A DNA stretch of 64,000 nt from M0103 sp040386155 (GTDB lineage: Bacteria; Bacteroidota; Bacteroidia; Flavobacteriales_D; Crocinitomicaceae), in the NCBI GenBank assembly GCA_040386155.1, contig JAZKFZ010000003.1, positions 1,116,001-1,180,000 of the forward strand. The letters are read 5' to 3'. Positions 53,577-63,147 of this stretch are shown in pieces. The notes under the pieces are model-generated. The model saw only the letters and a program-made list of their open reading frames with translations. It did no database searches and was not told the DNA's origin. How positions within the stretch are numbered: the first letter of the stretch is position 1; every line of letters starts with the position of its first letter. The translations under genes were made by a program, and so were the position numbers.

Positions 53577-56500
53577 ATGGCAAAAATACTTAAAATAATA
53601 GCAAAATCCTTTGGCATTATAGCCGAATGGATTTTGATTTTGCTGATTATTTTAGCTTTTGCAATTCGTACTGAGTTGTTTCAAACCTATTTAGCTCAGA
53701 AAGCCACTGCTTATCTTTCTAAGGAATTAAAAGCGGATATCAAAATTGGAAAGATGTCTATTGTATTCATTGATCAATTGCTATTGGAAGACGTGTCAAT
53801 TGTAGATCCGAACAAGGATACGCTCGGGAGAATAGGTCGATTGTATGTCACCCTCGACGATTACAATTTAAAAACGAAAGTAATTTTACTCAAGAAAGCT
53901 GAATTAGAAGATGGTACTGTTCATCTTTTTAGGGATCAAAAGAATGGCGATTTTAATTTCAAATTTCTTTCAGATTACTTTAAAAGCGATTCAAAAACAC
54001 CAAGTTCAAAGCCTTTTAAATTAGGCTTAAAAGAACTGCAACTTTCCAATGTTGACTTTAAATATGATGATTTCAGAAAAGAAAACAAACCATATGGGGT
54101 TGATTTCAATCATCTCGATTTGAAGGGAATCAATCTGTTTGCCACAAATTTTAGTCTGAACAATGGCGATATCAAAGCTACCTTGGCTCAATTTTCCGCC
54201 AGAGAAAAAAGTGGATTAGAGGTGGAGAATTTAGCTACAATTGCCCATGTTAATACCACAGGAATTAGATTAAAGGACTTAAAAATAAAAACACCTCTCA
54301 CAAAAATTGATGCTCCAATATTTCAACTGTTATATGGCAGTTATGCTGATTTTTCAGAGTTTGTAGACAAAGTGAATTTTGTTTCTTACCTGAAATCAAG
54401 TTCTGTGTCGATGAAAGATGTGTCGCTATTTGCTACCACATTGCAAGGAATGGACGCACAGATTGATTTGAGTGGAAATGTGAGTGAAAAAATCAAGAAT
54501 TTAAAACTTCGTAATTTTGACATTCGCACAGGAAAAAGAACGCACATTGCAGGAAATTTTAATTTACCCGATTTTCGTAATATCAAACAAGCCTTTTTCT
54601 CAGAAAAAATAGCCTATGCCTACATTGATTTAGCCGATTTACAAAAATTTAAATTACCAAAATCTAGCAGTTCGAGAACTATACAATTGGATGAGCGCAC
54701 CAATCGACTTGAATTTTTTGAAGCAAAAGACCTTCGCTTAGATGGATTCTATCAAGAATTTGTGGTTTCCGCCGATGTTGTAAATTCTGCTTTAGGAAAA
54801 GTCAAAATAGATAACGGAATTCTTTTTACAGTTGATCCGACCACAAATTTACTAGCGTTCGAACGTTCGGAGGCTTCCACGTATGATGTTAAAGTGGAAA
54901 ATTTTGATCTGGGGACATTTCTCGCTGACAAGACCTTCGGTAAAGTTGATGGTACTTTTTTCCTCAGTGGCACTGCTACATCTGTTTCAGATATCCGTTT
55001 CAACTCCATCCAGGGAGATGTGAACCGCTTCGATTATTTGAACTACCCCTATTCCAATATTCAGCTAATGGAAGGGAGTTTGATCGACAAAGTACTCTTG
55101 GCAAAAATTGATGTGAAAGACGACAATTTAGATTTAACCTATGATGGAACTATTGATTTAAATGGTGAAATCGATATGAATTTTGATGTCACTTTAAATC
55201 ACGCATTTTTAAATGAGTTGAACTTAACAAAAGCAGATTCCACTTTTTTACAATCAAAATTTAGCGTCAACCTTCACGGTAGCGATCCCAACAAAATGTA
55301 TGGCGATGTAACTATGGGCAAGATAGTTTACAAAGAAGGTGATAAAGAGATTATTGTTCCGGAAATGAAAGTGAATGTGCAGCGTGGTGTAGCGTTTGAT
55401 GAATTCAATGTAGATAGTGAAATCGGTGAATTAAGTTTAAAGGGGAAAATTGATTTTGCAACAATCGGGCAAGGTTTTATTGAACAATTCGACAAAGTAT
55501 TCCCCGGCTTGATTCCTATTGATCCATTAGCAAAAAAAGCAATTCCGAGCAAGAAAAGCAGCAATTTCACGTATGAGTTTAACGCTCGAAAAATGGACGA
55601 CTTCCTTGATATCTTTGCTCCAGAATTAGCAATTTCTTATGGGACAAAATTACATGGCGCCTACGATGCAGAGTTTGAAAATTTCACGATGTTCTTGACG
55701 TCCACGAATATAAGCTACACGGATTTCAGCTTCCATGGCATTGATTTTCAACAAATGCTGGTGGGTTCTGAGATCACCGCTAACTACAAATTAGCTAGAT
55801 TTCAATATGGTGATTCTATTCACGTAGAAGATATCCATTTCACCACAAAAGGAGAAAATAACATGCTCCATTCTGAATTAGTGTGGCAACCGAACACCGA
55901 AAATGATTCAAAGATCACATGGGAAACTGCTATAGCAGACAAACAACTTAATATACTTCTAGCTCCATCCTATTTCTCCTTAAATAATCTGCGTTGGAAT
56001 ATCGAAAATCAATCAGATTTTGCTATTACGGATACAGACCTTCATATTTCCAAATTCAAATTAAGTAGAGGAACCCAATATTTGACCTTAGATGGGTGTC
56101 TGTCGAAAAATGATGCCGACAAAATGAACATGAAAATCGCCAATATTGATTTACATGAGGTAGGTACTTTACTTGGTCTCAGTTTAAATTTTGAAGGTCA
56201 ATTAAATGGTTGGGGGTATTTATCAAATCCATTTGTTAATCCTACTTTCATGGGAGATGCCTCCATCAACGGATTGTTCATCAATGAGGAAGAAGTGGGC
56301 GATATTTTCTTCCAATCTGAATGGAATAAATTATCTGAAAGCATTAAACTAATGGGTGATTTGAAATACCGAGGAAATCAAACATTTGAATTCATGGGGA
56401 ATTATTTTACTGCAAAAGAGGAAGATAACTTCGATTTATATTTGCTGTTCGACAAAACTGACATTGCTTTTGCAAATGCTTTTATGGATCCAGATGTAAT

Positions 56501-58127
56501 TACTAACATCGGGGGTCAGTTGAATGGAAATTTAAAAGTTACTGGAACCCCTACGCATCCTAAACTCAATGGAAAATTAAATCTAAAAGAAGGAAATACC
56601 AAAGTAGAAATGTTGGGTGTCAACTTTGGATTTGATGGCGATATTATTGTAGATGAATATGGTTTTTACATCAACAACATGCCTATTCTAGACGAGGATA
56701 ACAACTCTGGAACCGTTATTGGATCTGTCTATCACGACAACTTCAGCAGTTGGAACTTTGATGTATCTGTCAATCTAGCAGGTAACGAGAAAATCTATGG
56801 TAACAATTACTTTTCTTTCGCTTCACCAGATGACCTCCCTGAACGATTTTTGATAATGAATACTTCGTATGAAGAAGGAGGACTCTATTACGGAAAGGCA
56901 TACGCTACTGGAGATGTTAATATCTTTGGATACGATGATTTGATGGAAATCTCGGTGAACCTTAAAACAAGACGAGGAACATCTATCAATTTCCCGATGT
57001 ACGGTAGTGCAGACCTAGATGATGACCAAGGATTCATTACATTTATTGCAAAAGACTCCAACTTTGTATTACCCGATTCAAAAATTGACTTTACTGGTGT
57101 CGACCTAGATTTAAACTTTGAAATCACACCCGACGCCAAGCTGAAAATCATTTTTAATGATCAAACGGGAGATGAAATCAATGCTACAGGAAGTGGAAAT
57201 ATCGCAATGAAAATGGACAATTTAGGCGAGTTGAACCTGGATGGAACCTATCGAATTAAAGATGGAATCTACAATTTCGCTATGGGCCCAATTAAACAAC
57301 CATTCTTTGTGCAAGAAGGTGGAACCATTACGTGGACAGGAGATCCATACAATGCAAATCTCGACTTGAAAACGTATTACAAAGTAAATGCAAGTATCGC
57401 TGAAATTTCGCCTAATGAATTCCAAGGCACAGCAAATGTGAGCGATCAGGAAGTGTTGTGTTACCTAAACTTAACTGAAACTCTATTAAAACCTTCCATC
57501 GGATTTAACATTACTTCGCCAAAAGCGAATGAAACTGGACGAGCTTTGCTTTCTCGAATTGTGAGTGATCCAGACGAATTAAACAGACAATTTTTCTCGC
57601 TCTTATTGTGGAGGAGATTCCAACCATTAAAAGGAACCACTGCAACTAGTAGTTCGGGAGCGCTGGATATGGTGTCGAATCAGATCAACTCCATTTTGGC
57701 GATGGTTTCCAAGGACTATAAATTAAATGTCAACCTTGATAAAGACGACATCTCAGGAGAAAACACGATGGAATTTGGCGTATCAAAAGGATTCTTGGAT
57801 AATCGCTTAGTAATTAAAGGAAATTTTGGTGTGGAAACAGGATCCACGAATAGTCAAAATCACAATCAATTCATTGGAGATGTTAGTGTTGAGTACCTTT
57901 TGAATGAAAGCGGAACCTTCCGTGTCAATATTTTCAATGAATCGAACGACAACAGCGCTACGCAAGATCAGGGCCTTTTCACGCAAGGAGCAGGTTTAAA
58001 TTACCAAGAAGATTTTGATAATTTTGAGAACTTTTTACTAGGTCAGTATATCGTCGATATTTTCCGCAAGAAGGAACAAAAGAAAATCATTGTGAAACGC
58101 AAGAAACGCCAAACACTGGTTCCGTAG
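53577..58127 (+). CDS. tamB: TamB/AsmA-like translocation and assembly module protein
   Basis: Very large envelope protein (1516 residues from the ATG at 53577). An N-terminal inner-membrane helix (FGIIAEWILILLIILAFAIR) is followed by a long repetitive beta structure across the periplasm and a C-terminal DUF490/TamB domain (GTYRIKDGIYNFAMGPIKQP, ADQ-type ending with LLLWRRFQPLKG and YLLNESGTFRVNIFNESNDN). Such bridge proteins carry phospholipids between membranes or help assemble barrels. An in-frame start at 53514 is rejected because it lies in tsaD and precedes the membrane helix. Confidence 0.9.
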   Translation: MAKILKIIAKSFGIIAEWILILLIILAFAIRTELFQTYLAQKATAYLSKELKADIKIGKMSIVFIDQLLLEDVSIVDPNKDTLGRIGRLYVTLDDYNLKTKVILLKKAELEDGTVHLFRDQKNGDFNFKFLSDYFKSDSKTPSSKPFKLGLKELQLSNVDFKYDDFRKENKPYGVDFNHLDLKGINLFATNFSLNNGDIKATLAQFSAREKSGLEVENLATIAHVNTTGIRLKDLKIKTPLTKIDAPIFQLLYGSYADFSEFVDKVNFVSYLKSSSVSMKDVSLFATTLQGMDAQIDLSGNVSEKIKNLKLRNFDIRTGKRTHIAGNFNLPDFRNIKQAFFSEKIAYAYIDLADLQKFKLPKSSSSRTIQLDERTNRLEFFEAKDLRLDGFYQEFVVSADVVNSALGKVKIDNGILFTVDPTTNLLAFERSEASTYDVKVENFDLGTFLADKTFGKVDGTFFLSGTATSVSDIRFNSIQGDVNRFDYLNYPYSNIQLMEGSLIDKVLLAKIDVKDDNLDLTYDGTIDLNGEIDMNFDVTLNHAFLNELNLTKADSTFLQSKFSVNLHGSDPNKMYGDVTMGKIVYKEGDKEIIVPEMKVNVQRGVAFDEFNVDSEIGELSLKGKIDFATIGQGFIEQFDKVFPGLIPIDPLAKKAIPSKKSSNFTYEFNARKMDDFLDIFAPELAISYGTKLHGAYDAEFENFTMFLTSTNISYTDFSFHGIDFQQMLVGSEITANYKLARFQYGDSIHVEDIHFTTKGENNMLHSELVWQPNTENDSKITWETAIADKQLNILLAPSYFSLNNLRWNIENQSDFAITDTDLHISKFKLSRGTQYLTLDGCLSKNDADKMNMKIANIDLHEVGTLLGLSLNFEGQLNGWGYLSNPFVNPTFMGDASINGLFINEEEVGDIFFQSEWNKLSESIKLMGDLKYRGNQTFEFMGNYFTAKEEDNFDLYLLFDKTDIAFANAFMDPDVITNIGGQLNGNLKVTGTPTHPKLNGKLNLKEGNTKVEMLGVNFGFDGDIIVDEYGFYINNMPILDEDNNSGTVIGSVYHDNFSSWNFDVSVNLAGNEKIYGNNYFSFASPDDLPERFLIMNTSYEEGGLYYGKAYATGDVNIFGYDDLMEISVNLKTRRGTSINFPMYGSADLDDDQGFITFIAKDSNFVLPDSKIDFTGVDLDLNFEITPDAKLKIIFNDQTGDEINATGSGNIAMKMDNLGELNLDGTYRIKDGIYNFAMGPIKQPFFVQEGGTITWTGDPYNANLDLKTYYKVNASIAEISPNEFQGTANVSDQEVLCYLNLTETLLKPSIGFNITSPKANETGRALLSRIVSDPDELNRQFFSLLLWRRFQPLKGTTATSSSGALDMVSNQINSILAMVSKDYKLNVNLDKDDISGENTMEFGVSKGFLDNRLVIKGNFGVETGSTNSQNHNQFIGDVSVEYLLNESGTFRVNIFNESNDNSATQDQGLFTQGAGLNYQEDFDNFENFLLGQYIVDIFRKKEQKKIIVKRKKRQTLVP

Positions 58128-58194
58128 TTCTGTTGGACAGCAAAATCCAATTCCAAACCTTGATACTTCTTATTAATTTTTCTACTTTCGTTCC

Positions 58195-59682
58195 ATGAAA
58201 AAAGTATTGATTGCAAATCGTGGAGAAATTGCTCGTCGAGTAATCCGAACGCTCAAAAAAATGGGTATTACTAGCGTTGCTGTGTACTCTGATTCCGACA
58301 GAAATGCACCCCATGTTTTAGAAGCCGATGAAGCCGTTTATTTAGGGGCAAGCCCATCATCAGAAAGTTACTTAAAACAAGATTTAATTATCGATTATTG
58401 TAAAAAACTCAATGTTGATGCAGTACACCCTGGTTATGGATTTCTTTCTGAAAATGCCAACTTTGCGCGCAAACTAAAAGAAAACGGAATTATATTAATA
58501 GGTCCAAGTCCAGAATCAATGGAGCTGATGGGCGATAAATTAAGTGCAAAAAGAGCGGTAAAGGCATTTAACGTTCCTTTAGTTCCAGGTGTGGATGAAG
58601 CGATTTCAGATGTCCCGAAAGCAATTAAAATTGCTGAAGAAGTTGGTTATCCTGTACTCATCAAAGCCTCTGCTGGAGGAGGTGGAAAAGGAATGCGTTT
58701 GGTTCATAATTCAGGCGAATTCGTAGAGCAAATGAATTTAGCCCAAAGTGAGGCACGATCTTCTTTTGGAGACGATGCTGTCTTTATCGAGAAATTTGTA
58801 GAAAAACCAAGACATATAGAAATACAAGTATTCGGCGATCAACAAGGAAATTTTGTCTACTTGTTTGAACGCGAATGCTCCATTCAACGTCGACACCAAA
58901 AAGTAGTTGAAGAAGCCCCAAGCGCTTTGTTGACGGCAGAACTTCGAAAAAAAATGGGAGAAGCAGCAGTCAACGTTTGCAAAGCGTGCAATTATGAAGG
59001 AGCAGGCACTGTAGAATTTCTTGTAGATGCCAACCTGGATTTTTTCTTTCTTGAAATGAACACACGATTGCAAGTTGAGCATCCAGTAACAGAGGAAATT
59101 ACTGGTCTCGATTTAGTAGAGTGGCAAATTCGCGTAGCGAGAGGCGAACAACTGCCTTTATCACAAGATCAACTAAAAATTAATGGTCACGCTATAGAAG
59201 TTCGTGTTTATGCAGAAGACACATTAAACGGTTTTACTCCAGACATAGGAAATTTGAAACGATACCGCATTCCAACAGGCCGAAGTGTGCGTGTTGACGA
59301 CGCCTTTGTGGAAGGGATGGACATTCCAATTTTTTACGATCCAATGATTGCGAAATTGGTTGTTTGGGGCAAAACAAGGGAAGATGCTATTCGTCGATGT
59401 ATCATAGCCATTGATGACTATCAAATTTCGGGATTGAAAACCACACTTGACTTTGGGAAATTTGTACTGAAACATCCTGCATTTACTAGCGGTGATTTTG
59501 ATACCAACTTTGTGAAAGATCATTTTTCAAATCCACTTGTGATGCATGATGCTATGGAAGAAGAAAAGGAAGCATTGCAGTATGGAATTGATAAAATTTG
59601 GGACGATATCAAACAACGAAAAGCAAAAGAATATCGCTCATTAAACATCACAAGTAGCTGGGTAAACAAAATGACCAATTAA
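58195..59682 (+). CDS. accC: Biotin carboxylase subunit (acetyl/acyl-CoA carboxylase)
   Basis: ATP-dependent carboxylation of biotin. The 495 residues have KKVLIANRGEIARRVIRTLK at the start, the ATP-grasp loop KASAGGGGKGMRLVHN and the catalytic EMNTRLQVEHPVTEEITGLD. About 45 residues longer than typical AccC, with a charged helical tail, and with no BCCP domain or biotin-type MKM motif. It may serve acetyl-CoA carboxylase or a propionyl-CoA carboxylase feeding MutAB; no partner gene is adjacent to decide. Confidence 0.88.
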   Translation: MKKVLIANRGEIARRVIRTLKKMGITSVAVYSDSDRNAPHVLEADEAVYLGASPSSESYLKQDLIIDYCKKLNVDAVHPGYGFLSENANFARKLKENGIILIGPSPESMELMGDKLSAKRAVKAFNVPLVPGVDEAISDVPKAIKIAEEVGYPVLIKASAGGGGKGMRLVHNSGEFVEQMNLAQSEARSSFGDDAVFIEKFVEKPRHIEIQVFGDQQGNFVYLFERECSIQRRHQKVVEEAPSALLTAELRKKMGEAAVNVCKACNYEGAGTVEFLVDANLDFFFLEMNTRLQVEHPVTEEITGLDLVEWQIRVARGEQLPLSQDQLKINGHAIEVRVYAEDTLNGFTPDIGNLKRYRIPTGRSVRVDDAFVEGMDIPIFYDPMIAKLVVWGKTREDAIRRCIIAIDDYQISGLKTTLDFGKFVLKHPAFTSGDFDTNFVKDHFSNPLVMHDAMEEEKEALQYGIDKIWDDIKQRKAKEYRSLNITSSWVNKMTN

Positions 59683-59759
59683 ATTTGATATTAATCGAAA
59701 AATAGGTCCTCCATTTTCAAATAAATTTTAATTTTACATCAACGAAAAAAACCCTAATA

Positions 59760-60971
59760 ATGAATTTACACGAATATCAAGGAAAATCAATTTTAAAAGG
59801 TTACGGAGTTTCCATCCAAGAAGGAATTGTAATTGACAAAGTTGAAGATGCTGTTGCGGCTGCAAAAAAATTAACTGAAGATACAGGTACTGGCTGGTAT
59901 GTGGTGAAAGCTCAAATTCATGCTGGTGGTCGTGGAAAAGGAAAAGTTGAGGAAACAGGATCCAATGGGGTTATGCTTGCTAAGGGAATCAACGAAATTG
60001 AAGAGAAAGTTAAAGGAATTTTAGGTGGTAGTTTAATGACTGCTCAAACAAACGGTAAAGCCAAAAAAGTAAACAAAGTGCTTATCGCACAAGACGTGTA
60101 CTACCCAGGTGTAGCTGAAGTAGAAGAGTTTTACATGTCTGTTCTTTTAGATCGTGAAAATGGTAGAAATGTAATTGTTTATTCAACAGAAGGAGGAATG
60201 GATATTGAGCAAGTTGCTGAATCTACTCCTGAATTGATTCATAGAGAATTGATTGATCCTCGTGTGGGTGTTCAAGGTTTTCAAGCAAGAAAAATTGCTT
60301 TCGATCTTGGATTGTCAGGCGAAGCATTTAAGCAAATGACAAAATTCATCGTTTCATTGTACAATGCATACGTTGGAATTGACGCTGCAATGTTTGAAAT
60401 CAATCCTGTATTAAAAACATCTGACAATAAAATTATCGCAGTAGATGCTAAAGTAACCTTGGATGGTAATGGATTATTCCGTCACCCAGACTACTTAGCG
60501 ATGCGAGATACTGATGAAGAAGATCCAATCGATGTTGAAGCAGATGCTGCTGGATTGAACTTCGTAAAATTAGATGGAAACGTTGCTTGTATGGTAAACG
60601 GCGCTGGTTTAGCAATGGCTACCATGGATATCATTAAATTATCAGGCGGTAATCCCGCAAATTTCTTAGATGTTGGTGGAACTGCTAATGCAGAACGTGT
60701 TGAAAAAGCATTCCATATTATTTTGAAAGATAAAAATGTAAAAGCAATTTTGATTAATATCTTTGGTGGAATCGTTCGTTGCGACCGTGTAGCACAAGGA
60801 GTTGTAGATGCATACAAGAACATGGGCTCTATTCCAGTTCCAATTATCGTTCGTTTACAAGGAACAAATGCTGAAGAAGCAAAAAAATTAATCGACGAAT
60901 CAGGATTAAACGTTCATTCTGCGGTTCTTTTGCAAGAAGCTGCTGATAAAGTAAAAGAAGTTTTAGCATAG
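59760..60971 (+). CDS. sucC: Succinate-CoA ligase (ADP-forming) subunit beta
   Basis: TCA-cycle enzyme subunit, 403 residues, making succinate and ATP (or GTP) from succinyl-CoA. N-terminal ATP-grasp signature NLHEYQGKSILKGYGV and GWYVVKAQIHAGGRGKGKVE; the C-terminal CoA-ligase part has GNVACMVNGAGLAMATMDII and LINIFGGIVRCDRVAQGV. Normal length. sucD is not next to it. It ends in its own strong terminator. Confidence 0.97.
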   Translation: MNLHEYQGKSILKGYGVSIQEGIVIDKVEDAVAAAKKLTEDTGTGWYVVKAQIHAGGRGKGKVEETGSNGVMLAKGINEIEEKVKGILGGSLMTAQTNGKAKKVNKVLIAQDVYYPGVAEVEEFYMSVLLDRENGRNVIVYSTEGGMDIEQVAESTPELIHRELIDPRVGVQGFQARKIAFDLGLSGEAFKQMTKFIVSLYNAYVGIDAAMFEINPVLKTSDNKIIAVDAKVTLDGNGLFRHPDYLAMRDTDEEDPIDVEADAAGLNFVKLDGNVACMVNGAGLAMATMDIIKLSGGNPANFLDVGGTANAERVEKAFHIILKDKNVKAILINIFGGIVRCDRVAQGVVDAYKNMGSIPVPIIVRLQGTNAEEAKKLIDESGLNVHSAVLLQEAADKVKEVLA

Positions 60972-60989
60972 GCTAACAATTAATATTTG

Positions 60990-61020
60990 AAGCCCTTTCG
61001 AGATTCGGAAGGGCTTTTTT
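60990..61020 (+). terminator. sucC terminator
   Basis: Stem AAGCCCTT / AAGGGCTT (60990-60997 and 61009-61016) with a small inner CG stem, followed by TTTTTT. Confidence 0.85.
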
Positions 61021-61033
61021 GATTAGATTAAGC

Positions 61034-61041
61034 TATCTTTG
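61034..61041 (+). promoter_or_regulatory. Probable -7 element of map
   Basis: TATCTTTG, 25 nt before the ATG at 61067. A TTG at 61019 is too close for the usual spacing. Confidence 0.45.
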
Positions 61042-61066
61042 TCGTGTGAAATTTTTCAATCGAAAT

Positions 61067-61849
61067 ATGATTATTTACAAAAGTTTAGAAGAAATTGAAA
61101 TCATGCGTGAAGCAGCTTTGGTTGTAAGTCGCACATTAGGAAAGGTAGCTGAAGAAATTGCAATCGGTGTTACTCCAAAATATTTGGATGAAATGGCGGA
61201 AGATTACATTCGATCGCAGCAATCAATCCCCGGTTTTAAGGGGCTTTATGGATGTCCTAGCACCCTTTTAATTTCTGTAAACGAACAGGTGGTACATGGT
61301 CTTCCAACGGAGCGACCATTTGCTGATGGAGATATTGTATCAGTAGATTGTGGAGCTATATTCAAGGGATATTACGGCGATCATGCCTACACTTTCGAAA
61401 TTGGAAATGTAGCTCCAGATGTGAAACAATTACTGGAGGTAACAAAAGAATGTCTTTACCTTGGTATTGAGCAATGTACCACATCCAACAGAATCGAAGA
61501 CATTGGTTGCGCTATTCAACAGCATGCTGAAAAAAACGGATATGGAGTTGTTAGAGATCTAGTTGGTCATGGACTCGGAAAAACGTTACATGAAGATCCA
61601 CAAGTACCAAATTATGGGAAAAGAGGTCGAGGGAAAAAGATAATGAATGGCTTGACAATTGCCATTGAACCCATGATTAATATGGGAACCCATCTAGTAG
61701 AACAATTAGACGATAACTGGACAATCGTTACCGCTGATGGAAAACCTAGTGCACATTTCGAGCACGATATTGCGGTTGTCGATGGGAAACCAGTTATTCT
61801 TTCAACTTTTGATTACATTGAAGCTGCATTGGCAAAAAAAAACAAATAG
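61067..61849 (+). CDS. map: Methionine aminopeptidase type I
   Basis: Removes the initiator Met from new proteins; cytosolic. The 260 residues have the metal ligands in VSVDCGAIFKGYYGDHAYTF (two Asp), VGHGLGKTLHEDPQVPNYG (His), IAIEPMINMG (Glu) and AHFEHDIAVVDG (Glu), as expected for MetAP1. The ATG at 61067 gives the standard start MIIYKSLEEIEIMREA; a TTG at 61019 would add a non-conserved tail. Followed 9 bp later by a membrane gene. Confidence 0.96.
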   Translation: MIIYKSLEEIEIMREAALVVSRTLGKVAEEIAIGVTPKYLDEMAEDYIRSQQSIPGFKGLYGCPSTLLISVNEQVVHGLPTERPFADGDIVSVDCGAIFKGYYGDHAYTFEIGNVAPDVKQLLEVTKECLYLGIEQCTTSNRIEDIGCAIQQHAEKNGYGVVRDLVGHGLGKTLHEDPQVPNYGKRGRGKKIMNGLTIAIEPMINMGTHLVEQLDDNWTIVTADGKPSAHFEHDIAVVDGKPVILSTFDYIEAALAKKNK

Positions 61850-61858
61850 GAATTTGAA

Positions 61859-62425
61859 ATGAATTCACATCAACGAACTGTCTTTCTAGCTGTTTTAATT
61901 CCATTTGCTTTTGGTGCTTTAACATTCATTGAAACTGGAGGTTTTATCCTACCCTTTCCGCTGAATGAAATGATCTTCGCAATTACTGCATTCATTTTTG
62001 TTTTTAGATTATTTCGAAGTGAAAAAATCATTTCACTTTTTATCCTTCTTTTTTCTGGATTCAATTTACTTTCCACAGAGTTTATATGGTCGCTATTCTC
62101 GACGCAAGAATCATTACAATATTACTACGAGTCAGGTGTTTTTGACACGATGCGCTTCTTTAGCTATTTAATGCTCTTAGCGTGGCTCATAAGAAGCTTT
62201 TTGATCGATTTCAAGGCACTTAAATTAGTACTTTTACTGATTATTGTCAGTTTGTTCTCTATTGGTCTGATCAACCAGTGGTACTATTTAATGGTGGTGG
62301 CAACATTTATTCCGTTTGTTGTAGCATTCAAGTTCTCCTACTTAAAACCATTTCACTTACTTTGGTTGTTGCTAAGTATCTTAAACACAATGACCTTGGT
62401 GATGTTTCAAATGGCAAAAGCGTAG
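61859..62425 (+). CDS. Hypothetical multi-pass membrane protein
   Basis: A 188-residue protein with about six hydrophobic helices and short charged loops; aromatic and Leu/Ile-rich throughout. No conserved motif recognised. The ATG lies 9 bp after the map stop, so it is probably cotranscribed with map; no functional link follows from that. Confidence 0.65.
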   Translation: MNSHQRTVFLAVLIPFAFGALTFIETGGFILPFPLNEMIFAITAFIFVFRLFRSEKIISLFILLFSGFNLLSTEFIWSLFSTQESLQYYYESGVFDTMRFFSYLMLLAWLIRSFLIDFKALKLVLLLIIVSLFSIGLINQWYYLMVVATFIPFVVAFKFSYLKPFHLLWLLLSILNTMTLVMFQMAKA

Positions 62426-62463
62426 ATTAAGTAGAAAAAAGCCATTTTTTTACCTTTTTTGCT

Positions 62464-62492
62464 TTGATTAATCAACCTAATTCGTATTTTTG
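62464..62492 (+). promoter_or_regulatory. Promoter of tRNA-Ser
   Basis: TTG at 62464-62466 and TATTTTTG at 62485-62492 with an 18-nt spacer, about 30 nt before the mature tRNA. Confidence 0.65.
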
Positions 62493-62521
62493 CGCTCTGT
62501 TCTAAAAACGTTTAGAATTTA

Positions 62522-62608
62522 GGAGGGATGGGTGAGTGGCTAAAACCACCAGTTTGCTAAACTGACGTACTGGTAACGGTACCGCGGGTTCGAATCCCGC
62601 TCCCTCCG
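62522..62608 (+). tRNA. tRNA-Ser (GCU)
   Basis: An 87-nt cloverleaf with a long class II variable arm. The acceptor GGAGGGA pairs with TCCCTCC (62601-62607); the anticodon GCT is at 62556-62558, with loop TTGCTAA; the T arm has GGTTCGAATCC. CCA is not encoded. It reads AGC/AGU serine codons. Confidence 0.95.
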
Positions 62609-62620
62609 CAATGTAATGTA

Positions 62621-62708
62621 GGAGATACGGGATGAGAACCAAAGGGTTCGTGCCTTAGCAAGGCGAAGACCTTCGAGACGATAGTCGAGATAATTCCGCT
62701 CACTCCGC
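62621..62708 (+). other. tRNA-Ser 3'-end-like, structured fragment
   Basis: An 88-nt stretch that starts GGAG and ends CTCACTCCG, resembling the 3' end of the tRNA-Ser just upstream (about 16 of 18 bases of the final block match). It contains short hairpins GAACC/GGTTC (62636-62649) and GCCTT/AAGGC (62652-62664). The acceptor pairs only over four bases and no T-loop GTTCGA block is present where expected, so it is not a working tRNA. A decayed tRNA copy or an old att-like duplication is possible. Confidence 0.35.
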
Positions 62709-62747
62709 ATAGAAAATTAATTCTTTGCATTATTACATGAGATTAAT

Positions 62748-62777
62748 TTGCGAAATTCAATTTTGTTGCTAATTTTG
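62748..62777 (+). promoter_or_regulatory. Promoter of tRNA-Pro
   Basis: TTG at 62748-62750 and TAATTTTG at 62770-62777 with a 19-nt spacer, an excellent match to the Bacteroidota consensus. Confidence 0.7.
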
Positions 62778-62830
62778 CACTCCCAATTGAAACGAAAGTT
62801 TCTAGGAAAAAGAGTAAAACGATACTCAAT

Positions 62831-62905
62831 CGGGGCGTAGCGTAGTCCGGTCATCGCGCCTGGTTTGGGACCAGGAGGTCGCAGGTTCGAATCCTGCCGC
62901 CCCGA
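62831..62905 (+). tRNA. tRNA-Pro (UGG)
   Basis: A 75-nt cloverleaf: acceptor CGGGGCG / CGCCCCG, anticodon stem CCTGG / CCAGG, anticodon TGG at 62866-62868, T arm GCAGGTTCGAATCCTGC. CCA is not encoded. Confidence 0.96.
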
Positions 62906-62911
62906 CGAAAC

Positions 62912-62940
62912 AAGGGGATGAGTAATCATCCCCTTTTTTA
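62912..62940 (+). terminator. Terminator after tRNA-Pro
   Basis: Stem AAGGGGATGA / TCATCCCCTT with a 4-nt loop followed by TTTTT, 6 bp after the tRNA. Confidence 0.88.
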
Positions 62941-62980
62941 TTGAAATAGAAAAAATGAATTTAAGCCCTTGGCTTTTTCT

Positions 62981-63054
<74 letters not shown>

Positions 63055-63060
63055 CAATAG

Positions 63061-63094
63061 AAGTCCTTTCCGCATTGCGGTTGGGACTTTTTTT
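63061..63094 (+). terminator. Terminator after tRNA-Arg
   Basis: Outer stem AAGTCC / GGACTT with inner CCGC / GCGG, followed by a run of T residues. Confidence 0.8.
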
Positions 63095-63147
63095 ATTTAT
63101 GACTCTTAGGAATAATGGATTTTACCAGTAAAATCTAATTACTATTC

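Noticed and set aside
61019..61066. N-terminal extension of map from a TTG
   Set aside because: The start lies in the T-tail of the sucC terminator and the added residues are not part of MetAP1.
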